The translations under genes and the position numbers were made by a program. The notes beneath the pieces were generated by a model that saw only the letters and a list, made by a program, of their open reading frames with translations, did no database searches and was not told the origin of the DNA. Shown here one piece after another: positions 18,856 to 27,709 of a stretch of 64,000 bases of DNA. Position 1 is the first letter of the stretch. Every line of letters starts with the position of its first letter. Source of the stretch: SMWN01 sp965261165 (GTDB lineage: Bacteria > Pseudomonadota > Gammaproteobacteria > Eutrophobiales > Eutrophobiaceae); contig OZ253445.1 of the NCBI GenBank assembly GCA_965261165.1, forward strand, positions 1,116,001 through 1,180,000. Direction: 5' to 3'.

Positions 18856-19264
18856 TATAAAAACGCTTTTGTGTTTTGACTTTGGCAGCAAGCGTATCGG
18901 TATTGCGGTCGGTCAATCTGTCACGCAAACTGCCAGTCCTTTGCAAACGGTTAGAAATAAAAATAATAAACCAGACTGGAATGGTATCGAAAAATTAATA
19001 AAAGAATGGCAGCCCGATGCCTTGATTGTCGGTGTGCCTCTGAACACGATGGGTGAAGTTCAGGAGATGACTATCGCCTCAGAAAAATTTATGCGTCAAC
19101 TGCATGGGCGTTTCCATTTGCCAGTGTATGGTATTGATGAATATTTATCTTCATTTGAAGCAATGCAACGCATGGGCAGAACAACTGATCTGGATTCCGT
19201 CGCTGCACAAGCCATTCTGGAAACATGGTTGACTGAGAATCAAAATAAACATGAATCATGCTAA
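18839..19264 (+). CDS. ruvX: RuvX/YqgF pre-16S rRNA nuclease family
   Basis: RNase H-fold nuclease of 141 residues, implicated in 16S rRNA 5' processing and as a Holliday-junction resolvase homologue. The FDFGSKRIGIAVGQ motif (residues 14-27) carries the first catalytic Asp; the DALIVGVPLN strand and a GIDEYLSSFEA block (normally DERLTT/S) follow. The last motif contains Glu and Asp near residues 102-121 with DSVAAQAIL. Overlaps yqgE. Confidence 0.9.
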   Translation: MLDTRDIKTLLCFDFGSKRIGIAVGQSVTQTASPLQTVRNKNNKPDWNGIEKLIKEWQPDALIVGVPLNTMGEVQEMTIASEKFMRQLHGRFHLPVYGIDEYLSSFEAMQRMGRTTDLDSVAAQAILETWLTENQNKHESC

Positions 19265-19282
19265 GATCGCCCGACATGAAAA

Positions 19283-19819
19283 ATGAATGAAGCCATGACA
19301 GACGTCGAACAAACTATTGATAAAATGCTTGCTGAGATACAAGCAGCAATAGCAGCGAAAGACCTATTAGAATTATTGATGATCGGGATTCATACCGGCG
19401 GTGCATGGATCGCAAAAAGACTACATAAAGAATTGAATCTTCAGCAACCGCTAGGCAAACTCAACATCGCCTTTTATCGTGATAACTTCAGCCGTATCGG
19501 TACCTACCCACAGGTCATGCCTTCAAAATTACCTTTTGATATAGAAGATAAACATATTTTATTAGTGGATGACGTGCTCCACACTGGCAGAACAATCCGT
19601 GCGGCATTGAATGAGATTTTTGATTATGGACGTCCCGCCAGCGTCCGTTTGGCCGTTCTTATCGATCGCGGAGAACATGAGCTTCCTATACAAGCAGATT
19701 TTGTCGGTAAAAAATTATCACTGGAATGCGGAGAACATGTTAAACTCTGCGCCGGGGACGATGAGCTCGGAAATAATAATTTTGCGGATCTGACTCTGGA
19801 AATAACCAGAATGGAATGA
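19283..19819 (+). CDS. pyrR: PyrR bifunctional regulator/uracil phosphoribosyltransferase
   Basis: 178-residue type I phosphoribosyltransferase. It has the PRPP-binding motif ILLVDDVLHTGRTIRAAL at about residues 93-110, the IGIHTGGAWIAKRL loop and the family strand RLAVLIDRGEHELPI. PyrR proteins sense UMP/UTP; in Gram-positives they attenuate pyr mRNA, while in gammaproteobacteria the regulatory role is less clear. It overlaps pyrB by four bases. I saw no convincing PyrR-binding leader upstream. Confidence 0.93.
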   Translation: MNEAMTDVEQTIDKMLAEIQAAIAAKDLLELLMIGIHTGGAWIAKRLHKELNLQQPLGKLNIAFYRDNFSRIGTYPQVMPSKLPFDIEDKHILLVDDVLHTGRTIRAALNEIFDYGRPASVRLAVLIDRGEHELPIQADFVGKKLSLECGEHVKLCAGDDELGNNNFADLTLEITRME

Positions 19820-20787
19820 CGGGAAACAATATTCAAATCGACGATCAAGGTCGACTTAAACATTTTCTTACCATCGAAGGTATTGACCGTTCCCTGCTTT
19901 TTGCAATTCTTGATTACGCCAAATCATTTACTGCTGTCGGTGAACGTCCCATAAAGAAAGTTCCCCTATTACGCGGTAAAACAGTCGCCAATCTATTCTT
20001 CGAACCAAGCACACGCACACGCACAACTTTCGATCTGGCAGCAAAAAAACTTTCTGCCGATGTACTGAATCTGAATATCATCAACTCGGCAACTAAAAAA
20101 GGCGAAGCCCTTTCCGATACACTACAGACGCTAGAGGCCATGCACTGTGATATGTTTGTTATTCGTCATGCTAACAGCGGTGCAGCACATTTTATTGCGT
20201 CTAGGGTTGCGCCACATATACATGTAATCAACGGTGGTGATGGTCGTCATTCTCATCCAACCCAGGCAATGTTGGATATGTTCACCATCCGCAAATACAA
20301 AACTGACTTTACCAAGCTCAAGGTTGCCATCATTGGCGATATATTACATTCAAGGGTTGCACGCTCAGAGATTCATGCCTTAAGTATCCTTGGTGTACCA
20401 GAGATCAGAGTTATCGGACCTAAGACCTTAATCCCTAATGACATTAGTAATCTTGGTGCACATACTTATTATGATATAAATGAAGGCCTGAAAGGCGTGG
20501 ATGTCGTCATGGTGTTACGCCTGCAAAGAGAACGTATGCGTAGTGCAATGCTGCCAAGTGAACACGAATATTTCAAGCTCTATGGCTTGAATAAAGAAAA
20601 ATTAGCACATGCCAAGACGGATGCAATCGTCATGCACCCTGGTCCCATTAATAGAGGCATCGAAATTGATTCAGAAATTGCAGACAGTGATCGCTCCGTA
20701 ATATTACAACAGGTAAGTCATGGTATCGCCCTACGCATGGCCATCATGGTTATGACCCTGGAAAATCGATCAGGGGAAGCGGCGTAG
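19816..20787 (+). CDS. pyrB: Aspartate carbamoyltransferase catalytic subunit
   Basis: Condenses carbamoyl phosphate with aspartate to carbamoyl-aspartate in pyrimidine synthesis. It has 323 residues with the carbamoyl-phosphate motif FEPSTRTRTTFDLAAKK (about 59-75), NGGDGRHSHPTQAMLD, and VMVLRLQRERM in the aspartate loop. It lacks pyrI nearby and is followed by an inactive dihydroorotase-like gene. That combination matches the Pseudomonas-type dodecameric ATCase. Confidence 0.96.
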   Translation: MTGNNIQIDDQGRLKHFLTIEGIDRSLLFAILDYAKSFTAVGERPIKKVPLLRGKTVANLFFEPSTRTRTTFDLAAKKLSADVLNLNIINSATKKGEALSDTLQTLEAMHCDMFVIRHANSGAAHFIASRVAPHIHVINGGDGRHSHPTQAMLDMFTIRKYKTDFTKLKVAIIGDILHSRVARSEIHALSILGVPEIRVIGPKTLIPNDISNLGAHTYYDINEGLKGVDVVMVLRLQRERMRSAMLPSEHEYFKLYGLNKEKLAHAKTDAIVMHPGPINRGIEIDSEIADSDRSVILQQVSHGIALRMAIMVMTLENRSGEAA

Positions 20788-22061
20788 TGCGATTGAAAAT
20801 ATCGAATGGTCGCATCATTGACCCGGCAAATAACCTTGATGAAACAAAAAATTTATTTATTGACAAAGGTAAAATTTTAGCCTTCGGTAGAACACCTAAA
20901 AATTTCAAACCACAAAAAGAAATTGATGCCAGTAATAAAATTGTTTGTCCAGGACTGATCGACCTTTGCGTGCGTCTTCGTGAACCCGGAGAAGAGTATA
21001 AGGCGACTATTGTTTCGGAAACGACTGCTGCTGCTGCTGCTGGCATCACCTCTATCTGTTGCCCACCGGATACCATTCCAATCATAGATACGCCCGCAGT
21101 AGCAGAATTAATCTTTCAGCGTTCAGCAGATAATAAAAAATCCAAAGTCTTCCCTCTGGGTGCACTTACACATGGATTGAGGGGTGAAACGTTAGCTGAA
21201 ATGCATGCCTTAAAAAGTGCAGGTTGTATTGGTGTCAGTAATGCCTATGCGCCAATTATTAATACCGAAGTATTAAGGCGAGCACTCGAATATGCTATGA
21301 CTTGTGAAATAACTGTACATCTGTATTGCGAAGATGATTACCTGAAAAATAATGGTGTCGCTCACGAAGGTGCTGTAAGCACCCGGCTGGGACTTCCCGC
21401 AATTCCAGAAACTGCAGAGACAGTTGCTGTTAGTCGCGCCTTATTACTGGTTGAACAGACAGGTGTGCGTGTACATTTTTGTAGAATCTCTACAGCTCGA
21501 AGCATTGAGTTACTTGTAGATGCTAAAGCACGAGGTCTGAATGTTACTGCTGATGTCAGTATTGCTCATCTTCACTTGACAGACATGGATATAAGTTCAT
21601 TCAATACTGATTGTTATGTCCTGCCCCCACTCAGAAACCAGCGAGACAAGGAAGGATTGCGTGCAGGTCTGGCAAATGGGATGATTACTGCTATTTGTTC
21701 TGATCATCAACCCCACGAGTCGGATGCCAAGTTAGCCCCCTTTAGTATGACTGAACCTGGCGCTTCAACAATTGAAATGCTTTTGCCGCTGACTTTGCAA
21801 TTAGTCAGAGATAAATATCTGACACTACAACAAGCGATAAGTGCTTTAACATCAGCACCAGCCAGAATAGCAGGGCTTGATACAGGCAATCTTTCCATTG
21901 GTTCTCGCGCTGACATATGTATATTCGATCCCGAATCTTCATGGCTAGTGGAAAGAGAATCTCTCCTCAGTGCAGGTAAAAATACACCTTTTGCTGCTTG
22001 GGAAATGACAGGCAAAGTCACGCATACTCTGGTTGATGGCAATATTATTTATCAACATTAA
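20787..22061 (+). CDS. Dihydroorotase-like PyrC' (probably non-catalytic)
   Basis: A 424-residue amidohydrolase-fold protein of the type I dihydroorotase family. The first metal motif, normally D-x-H-x-H, reads DLCVRLREPGEE with Cys61 and Arg63 in place of both histidines. The usual carboxylated-Lys strand reads CIGVSNAYAP with no Lys. Some other motifs survive (ICSDHQPHESDAK). Loss of these ligands implies no hydrolase activity. Known precedent: inactive PyrC' of pseudomonads is a structural partner of PyrB. The one-base overlap with pyrB supports that role here. A true pyrC should exist elsewhere. Confidence 0.9.
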   Translation: MRLKISNGRIIDPANNLDETKNLFIDKGKILAFGRTPKNFKPQKEIDASNKIVCPGLIDLCVRLREPGEEYKATIVSETTAAAAAGITSICCPPDTIPIIDTPAVAELIFQRSADNKKSKVFPLGALTHGLRGETLAEMHALKSAGCIGVSNAYAPIINTEVLRRALEYAMTCEITVHLYCEDDYLKNNGVAHEGAVSTRLGLPAIPETAETVAVSRALLLVEQTGVRVHFCRISTARSIELLVDAKARGLNVTADVSIAHLHLTDMDISSFNTDCYVLPPLRNQRDKEGLRAGLANGMITAICSDHQPHESDAKLAPFSMTEPGASTIEMLLPLTLQLVRDKYLTLQQAISALTSAPARIAGLDTGNLSIGSRADICIFDPESSWLVERESLLSAGKNTPFAAWEMTGKVTHTLVDGNIIYQH

Positions 22062-22100
22062 TCCTCTCACATAGGCATCCTCAAAAAACTACACTTGCCA

Positions 22101-22985
22101 ATGAAGCATCCTGAATCACGCAATACCCTGCACCTCGAACAGGCAAAACTGCTAGAGCAAACTGCTTATGAAGGTGATCAATACTATATGCGTTTGCATG
22201 CACCATTAACTGCATCGCGCGCACAACCGGGCAACTTCATACATATACAATGCGACGCTAATCTACCAATGCGCCGGCCTATGTCTATCATGCGCGTTGA
22301 TGAAAATGCAGGATGGATAGATCTACTTTATAAAGTACATGGTATCGGCACAGCCCAGCTGACCAAACGTAATATCGGCGATAACATTGATTTGATTGGG
22401 TCAATAGGTGTGCCATTCAAACTTGATCAATATAAAAAATATCCATTATTGATTGGAGGTGGCGTCGGTTTACCACCCATAATTTTTCTTGCCGAACATA
22501 TCAAGAATACAGCTAAAGGTATCAAACCTTTTGTCGTCATAGGCTCTGAAGTTCCATTTCCGTTTAGCATAAAACCATCGCATATTATGCTTGATGGCCT
22601 TCCTGAAGGAGTGATCGCCTCAATGCCTTTATTGGAAGACTGGGGAATCCCAAGTAGATTAACCAGCTTGCAGGGTTATTCCGGTTGCTATGATGGCCAT
22701 GTAACAGATCTTGCCAATCATTGGCTTGATTCACTTGATAAAGAAACACTCGACGAAATTGAAATATTTAGTTGCGGCCCAACTGCAATGCTAAAAGCAG
22801 TCAGTCAAATAGCTCATCGTTATGGCCTTGCGTGCCAGGTATCGCTTGAGGAATATATGGCATGTGCCGTGGGTGGCTGTGCGGGTTGCGCCGTACTTGT
22901 CAACACAGAACAAGGTCCCAGCATGAAACGAGTCTGTGTTGATGGCCCTGTCTTTGAAGTCGCAACAGTTTTCCCGCCTGCCTGA
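22101..22985 (+). CDS. pyrK: PyrK-type dihydroorotate dehydrogenase electron-transfer subunit
   Basis: FAD/2Fe-2S reductase of 294 residues. It has an N-terminal FAD-binding barrel (PMRRPMSIMRVDE near residue 57), an NAD-binding Rossmann part (LIGGGVGLPPIIFLAEH) and a C-terminal cluster motif EEYMACAVGGCAGCAV plus a later Cys. The ATG at 22101 is preferred over the TTG at 22095. In the usual system PyrK pairs with class 1B PyrD; no pyrD lies beside it here, so the partner is unknown. Last intact gene of the pyr run. Confidence 0.85.
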   Translation: MKHPESRNTLHLEQAKLLEQTAYEGDQYYMRLHAPLTASRAQPGNFIHIQCDANLPMRRPMSIMRVDENAGWIDLLYKVHGIGTAQLTKRNIGDNIDLIGSIGVPFKLDQYKKYPLLIGGGVGLPPIIFLAEHIKNTAKGIKPFVVIGSEVPFPFSIKPSHIMLDGLPEGVIASMPLLEDWGIPSRLTSLQGYSGCYDGHVTDLANHWLDSLDKETLDEIEIFSCGPTAMLKAVSQIAHRYGLACQVSLEEYMACAVGGCAGCAVLVNTEQGPSMKRVCVDGPVFEVATVFPPA

Positions 22986-23017
22986 AAAATTCTCAGGTTG
23001 TTAGCAGCAACCAAACA

Positions 23018-23405
23018 GGACATCACGGCGTGTTGTTTCTCGATGAATTACCGGAGTTTGATTGCCGAGTGTTGGAAGCATTAAGAGAACCTTTGGAGTC
23101 AGGGTGCATAGTTATATCGCGGGCAGCGAATCAGGCTGACCCCCCCCCCGCAATTTCAGCTCATTGCCGCGATGAATCCCTGCCCCTGCGGTTATCTGGG
23201 CGATACAGGTGGTCGTTGTCACTGCACTGAAGATCAAGTCCATCGTTACAGACAAAAGATTTCAGGCCCACTACTCGGCAGGATTGATATACATATAGAA
23301 ATGGCAAAAGTTGCCCGTACCATTGCCGATTTAGCGACTGTCGAATCGATAAATTCGGCACATTTGAGTGAAGCTATCAGTTACAGGCGTCTCGATAGAA
23401 AATGA
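23018..23405 (+). pseudogene. comM: ComM/YifB (Mg-chelatase-like) fragment
   Basis: Relic of the AAA+ helicase ComM, which aids branch migration during natural transformation. The first frame reads HHGVLFLDELPEFDCRVLEALREPLESG (residues spread over 23018-23105), then ISRAANQ. A run of ten C residues at 23140-23149 shifts the frame, after which AAMNPCPCGYLGD, a Cys-rich stretch, and YRQKISGPLLGRIDIHIEM follow. The sequence then jumps to the C-terminal ARTIADLA...AHLSEAISYRRLDR. The N-terminal half and a middle segment are missing, so it is dead. Confidence 0.85.
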
Positions 23406-23468
23406 AACTGCATAGAAAATAAACTTTAAGCACTTGCATGCCTATTTCAATTAAGGTCAAATTGACTT

Positions 23469-23846
23469 ATGCAGATTCAACACAATATAGACATCTCCGT
23501 AGAAACAGATTACGTCAAAAATCAGTCCGGCCCGGATAATGCCCGGTATGTATTCGCCTATCGCATTACTATTAAGAACAATGGATCTGCTCCTGCCAAA
23601 CTGTTCAGTCGCCGCTGGTTGATCACAGATGCCAGCGACAAGATTCGGGAAGTGAAAGGCGAAGACGTCGTTGGTAAACAGCCACATTTAAACCTAGGCG
23701 AAATATTTTGCTATACCAGCGCTGCAATCATTGAAGCGCCTGTTGAGTATATGCAAGGCAACTATTATCTAATTGCCGATGACGGCATTGAGTTTGACAC
23801 AGAAATTCCTGTTTTCGGCCTACCCATACCCCACGCTTTGCACTGA
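23469..23846 (+). CDS. apaG: ApaG (DUF525) protein
   Basis: 125-residue fibronectin-III-like ApaG domain. It shows YVFAYRITIKNNGSAPAKLFSR, RRWLITDAS, VGKQPHLNLGEIFCYTS and a MQGNYYLIADDGIEFD region. Its function is unresolved; it is classically linked with ApaH and Co2+ resistance. Only three bases separate it from apaH, so the two are co-transcribed as in enterobacteria. Confidence 0.93.
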   Translation: MQIQHNIDISVETDYVKNQSGPDNARYVFAYRITIKNNGSAPAKLFSRRWLITDASDKIREVKGEDVVGKQPHLNLGEIFCYTSAAIIEAPVEYMQGNYYLIADDGIEFDTEIPVFGLPIPHALH

Positions 23847-23849
23847 AAA

Positions 23850-24671
23850 ATGTCGACCTACGCAATCGGCGATATTCAAGGTTGTTTCAAAGAACTCATC
23901 CGACTACTCGATAAAATTAATTTTGACGTAAGCAACGATCGTCTGTTGTTCGCCGGTGATCTGGTTAATCGCGGATCTGATTCTCTGGAAGCATTAAATT
24001 TTATTATGAGTTTAGGTGAGTCTGCCATCACTGTCCTTGGTAATCATGACCTTCATCTTCTAGTTATCGCCGAAGGACTAGCAGAGCCCGGCAAGGGTGA
24101 TACATTAGCAGCGATTATTAACTCGCCAGAAAAGCGAAGATTAATCGACTGGGTACGACAACAACCACTCATGCACCATGACAAAGAATTAAATTTTTCA
24201 ATAATACACGCAGGTCTGCCACCTCAATGGTCAATCGAACAAGCATTAGAATTAGCTTCAGAAGTGAGTAATATATTAAGCAGCGATAATTATCTTTCAT
24301 TCCTTGAAGCTATGTATGGAAATAATCCTAAGCTTTGGGATGAGAATCTAACCGGCAATGATCGCATAAGATTTATTGTGAATTGTTTCACACGCATGCG
24401 TTATATGAATGATAGAGGTGAATTAGAATTTTCAGAGAAAGGAGCCCCTGGATCTCAAGGAGAGCATCTATCGCCTTGGTTTACGATTAATGATAGAAAA
24501 ACAAAGCATGCCAAAATTGTATTCGGCCACTGGTCAACCGTACATTTGGGGAACATTAAAGACTTTAAGCCATACAATGTTTACCCTATTGATACAGGCT
24601 GTCTCTGGGACGGCGAATTAACAGCATTACGACTCGAAGATGAAGCCTTATTCAGCATCCCTGCTGAATAA
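23850..24671 (+). CDS. apaH: Diadenosine tetraphosphatase, symmetrical
   Basis: Hydrolyses Ap4A to two ADP; the enzyme also removes Np4 caps from mRNA. It has 273 residues with the metallophosphatase motifs GDIQGC (residues 7-12), GDLVNRG (36-42), GNHD (67-70) and a later FGHWS, plus the ApaH-specific FTRMRYM. Full length and intact. Confidence 0.95.
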   Translation: MSTYAIGDIQGCFKELIRLLDKINFDVSNDRLLFAGDLVNRGSDSLEALNFIMSLGESAITVLGNHDLHLLVIAEGLAEPGKGDTLAAIINSPEKRRLIDWVRQQPLMHHDKELNFSIIHAGLPPQWSIEQALELASEVSNILSSDNYLSFLEAMYGNNPKLWDENLTGNDRIRFIVNCFTRMRYMNDRGELEFSEKGAPGSQGEHLSPWFTINDRKTKHAKIVFGHWSTVHLGNIKDFKPYNVYPIDTGCLWDGELTALRLEDEALFSIPAE

Positions 24672-24689
24672 GTTTTATAGTCAGATTGA

Positions 24690-25586
24690 CTAGAATGTAA
24701 TGCTGAAACCACCAATCACACGGTAGTCAGGCTCACTCTGCAGACCATTCAAATCATTCACAATCGGTATACCGACAGATGTGAATAGCGATACGCTATG
24801 ACCCAGGCCGACTCGCAAACCCGGAGACAAGTAAAGTGTGTGACCTCCACTGTGTTCTTCTGACGCACCACCGATATTTACACGCTGTCTGCTAGCGCCA
24901 TTCAATTCAACCACTAGATCAATATAGTCAATGATATTTCCTTGATGCGCGTGTTGCTGGTGGTCGTACCCGCCCTTAGGGCTTGTCGTACGATATGTCA
25001 GCGCAATATTATAATTAAAGATGTCCCCTAAATCGGTATCTTGCGATCCTTCAGTAACGAATGTGTAGAGCGCATTGCCAGAAAAGCCAATATCATCCCA
25101 ATTACGGTTATATGCTAACCCTAAGAAGGGGTCCCACGAACCAGAACCCGGTTGTTGTTCAACTTCGAATAAACTGCCCTCGATTTCTCTAACGCCAGTT
25201 TCACCTATCGGAGTCTTCATCCCTATAAGGATCGCAACATCTTGTTCTTCACTCTGATGGAATCGATATTGTCCAAATAAAGTCAGATCGCCTACATCAT
25301 TAGAATCACCCACCAGTTCAGCTTCGCCCTTACCCATATCATGATGTGCCTCACGGATGTTAGCCAGATCAACATAAGGCATGGATAGACCAATCGTCAG
25401 ATCATCTGTCAAACCATATGCAAAATTGACTGAAGTACTGAAAAAACTATCAACACTATGGACATCTTTATCTGCAGCCCCTGCAGCTTCCAGAACCTCA
25501 TCAGAGATATCATCAAGTTCAAGTGACTGAACACTGACACCAACAACAATTTTTCCTTTCGGTAAGGTTGCGCCTGGCGTCGTCAT
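24690..25586 (-). CDS. Outer-membrane beta-barrel protein (MetA-pathway/transporter-like)
   Basis: A beta-rich protein of about 298 residues from the first ATG, ending in SITF, an outer-membrane C-terminal Phe. It resembles barrels of the phenol-degradation MetA-like type (YGLTDDLTIGLSMPYVD, then GLRVGLGHSVSLFTSVGIP). The open frame continues about 40 codons upstream and encodes a signal-peptide-like segment (ISVIYALIFYTQSIFADHA) but contains no ATG, GTG or TTG there. The true start may be a rare codon or may have been lost. The gene lies downstream of a DUF2946-like gene. The substrate is unknown. Confidence 0.6.
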   Translation of the reverse strand: MTTPGATLPKGKIVVGVSVQSLELDDISDEVLEAAGAADKDVHSVDSFFSTSVNFAYGLTDDLTIGLSMPYVDLANIREAHHDMGKGEAELVGDSNDVGDLTLFGQYRFHQSEEQDVAILIGMKTPIGETGVREIEGSLFEVEQQPGSGSWDPFLGLAYNRNWDDIGFSGNALYTFVTEGSQDTDLGDIFNYNIALTYRTTSPKGGYDHQQHAHQGNIIDYIDLVVELNGASRQRVNIGGASEEHSGGHTLYLSPGLRVGLGHSVSLFTSVGIPIVNDLNGLQSEPDYRVIGGFSITF

Positions 25587-25811
25587 GACGGCACCTCCGA
25601 CACCTGTTTCAAAACTGGTACTGGCATGATCAGCAAATATAGATTGTGTATAAAAAATCAGCGCGTAAATAACACTGATATAAATGCATTTTGTAATATT
25701 TATATTTTTAAAAATCCTTTATTAACCAAACAACAAGTCATGCGCGTAAGCGCCTGAATAAATATACGATGACTCATTAACCAAAGAGTCACACAGATTT
25801 ATGGGTTTAAT

Positions 25812-26222
25812 TTAACTAATAAAAGGAACAGGAGGGCCGCGTATGACGCGGGAGTTGCCAATAAATTTATGAAGATTGGGTGATTGATAGGAAATTTGTT
25901 TCTGGTATCTGCTAACAATAACCGTCTCCGCTTCCAATGCAGAGTTAAAAACCAGGACACTACTGGTAGACCAAAAACTACAGGATGTCGAGATATGACT
26001 CTCTGCCTCACCCTCACTTCCGTCATGATTATGATGATCATATAAATAGCTTGACTGATACATGGCCACAGGCCCGTCACAAAAAGCTAGACCCAAGCCA
26101 CCACCATCACCTCCGATACTCAACATGTAACTTGGTGCGATGAAAGAACGCAGCACAACAGCCAAACCGATCAGGTACAGATGAGTTCTCAGATTTTTAT
26201 GACGACGGAAAAAACGCATCAC
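25812..26222 (-). CDS. DUF2946-like small membrane protein
   Basis: 136 residues with a basic N-terminus, one TM helix (about 14-33) and a RSFIAPSYML motif like the R-A-L-V-P-x-G-F-M element of DUF2946 proteins. A His-rich patch DHHNHDG follows near residue 62, then CSF. Such proteins often sit beside metal-uptake or outer-membrane genes. Here the downstream neighbour is the barrel protein, so a metal-related role is possible but unproven. Confidence 0.5.
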   Translation of the reverse strand: MMRFFRRHKNLRTHLYLIGLAVVLRSFIAPSYMLSIGGDGGGLGLAFCDGPVAMYQSSYLYDHHNHDGSEGEAESHISTSCSFWSTSSVLVFNSALEAETVIVSRYQKQISYQSPNLHKFIGNSRVIRGPPVPFIS

Positions 26223-26323
26223 CGCATTTTAATAGAAGAAATTACTCGATGGAAGTCAATCGTCACTCCCCTGTAGATAGTGCGTATATAATGATTAATC
26301 AACTATCCTAAAATATTTAAGCC

Positions 26324-26608
26324 ATGACTATTACGCATAAATAAATCTATGAAATCGTTCGTCGTATTCCAGAAGGTCGCGTCGCAACCTGCGGACAGAT
26401 TGCAAAACTGGTCGGCTATGCACTTGCTGCGCTAGAAAATACTAGTGATGTCCCTTGGCATCGCGTTATTAACACAAAAAGAGAAATCAGTCCAAGAGGT
26501 CTGGATGGCTATGATAATTACCAACGCATCTTGCTAGAAAACGAAAATATAACCTTTAATGAGAAGGATTGTATTGCACTTAAACGATTTCAATGGCAAA
26601 CCACATAA
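26324..26608 (+). pseudogene. Alkyltransferase-like protein (ATL), broken
   Basis: Reads as the DNA-binding domain of O6-alkylguanine methyltransferase family proteins: IYEIVRRIPEGRVATCGQIAK, then GYALAALENTSDVPWHRVIN, then an ISPRG block. Where ATL and Ogt have Pro-Trp-His-Arg the motif is intact, but codon 7 is TAA (26342-26344). The usual stretch of eight to ten residues before GYALAAL is deleted. ATL proteins flag alkylated guanine for nucleotide excision repair. This copy is probably not functional. Confidence 0.75.
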
Positions 26609-26615
26609 CGCGGAT

Positions 26616-27015
26616 TCAACTCACAAATGCAACAGATGGGTTGATCCCTAAAAATGCCTGATTAGGTGTTTTAATACCAAGACATTTTCTTGGTCGGCAG
26701 CCTTGCAACTTGTCGCCACAAGCGACGAGGAATACTCGTCTGTCCTTTGGATTGCCTGCGTTGCTCAGTCAGACGTTGTGCCTGCCCTGGACGGTAACCA
26801 CGAAGTCCGGTGTGACGGCTAATCTCCCGACTGATGGTCGATTTGTGGCGATTGAGTATCATATATGACTATCTCAGATTGATCATGCCCTGCTTTCATC
26901 AAAGTAAATTTTGGTATCGTTCTTCCTGGATAAGCTGTGTCTGTTTCATTATGCTCCTCTTTCTTGGTGGTTAGAGAAAGCTGTGAATAATAACGTAGCT
27001 TACCTGCTAACCAAC
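26616..27015 (-). pseudogene. IS30-family transposase remnant
   Basis: Minus-strand pieces of an IS30 transposase. The N-terminal part reads LMKAGHDQSEI, then in a shifted frame NRHKSTISREISRHTGLRGY and PGQAQRLTEQRR, the family helix-turn-helix. The extreme C-terminus PRKCLGIKTPNQAFLGINP is joined directly at about 26700. The whole DDE catalytic core is deleted. Confidence 0.8.
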
Positions 27016-27071
27016 TCATTAAGAGTGGCGCTTATAAATTGGATTCACGTTATGAATAAATTATAAATAAG

Positions 27072-27506
27072 ATGATTATTTTTTTAGATTTTGATGGTGT
27101 CCTTCGTCGCAATTCTGATCCAATCGGTGAGTTAAATCCAAATATTCTTAAGTTGTTTGAATCAACAATCTTAAATATATCTGAGATAACAAAAACTGGC
27201 ATTGTGATTAGTTCTGACTGGCGTATTAGTAACGAGTTTGAGCAACTTAAAATTATGTTTCCAAACAGTATTGCGGATTTAATTTTTGGGTGTACCCCCT
27301 ATATTGCTCAGCCGTGTGAATATGAACGGTTTGTTGAAATCACCATGTTTTTCGAAGAAAACGAACATTTGGCAAATGAAAAATGGATCGCAATCGATGA
27401 TCGAGAATACTATTTTCCTGACCACGCTCCGCTTCTTTTATGCAATCCAGAAAAAGGATTTGATAGGGAAGCAGCTAAAAAATTAATTCAATTTGTTGGT
27501 TTATGA
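27072..27506 (+). CDS. HAD-like hydrolase-fold protein
   Basis: 144 residues. The N-terminal FLDFDGVLRR carries the DxDGV HAD nucleophile motif. A later strand has GIVISSDWRIS (motif II Ser), and a C-terminal IAIDDREYYF has the acidic motif IV. It resembles the small HAD domains associated with RNA-repair 'Swiss Army Knife' proteins. It is shorter than most phosphatases and has no cap domain. The substrate is unknown. It lies alone among decayed elements. Confidence 0.7.
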   Translation: MIIFLDFDGVLRRNSDPIGELNPNILKLFESTILNISEITKTGIVISSDWRISNEFEQLKIMFPNSIADLIFGCTPYIAQPCEYERFVEITMFFEENEHLANEKWIAIDDREYYFPDHAPLLLCNPEKGFDREAAKKLIQFVGL

Positions 27507-27606
27507 CCCTTACGTAGGAAAAAAATACCGATGTTACCGTTTGTGGTTTAGGAGGCGCAGAGCCCTGCCTTTTTCTGAGTGAGAAACAGCATGATGGCTC
27601 TCAAAC

Positions 27607-27706
27607 TGGCCAAATTAAGATTATTTTATTGATAATATATTTATATTGATATATAAAACAGATATTTATATAAATATTAACTGGCCAATAAAGTGGCCAA
27701 ATTAAG
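27607..27706. promoter_or_regulatory. Repeated TGGCCA sites upstream of fic
   Basis: Three TGGCCA palindromes at 27607-27612, 27682-27687 and 27694-27699. The first and third extend to an identical 13-mer TGGCCAAATTAAG (27607-27619 and 27694-27706). They flank a very AT-rich stretch that could hold the promoter, and the last site abuts the start codon. This fits autoregulation by the winged-helix tail of the Fic protein, which is my inference. Confidence 0.45.
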
Positions 27707-27709
27707 GCT

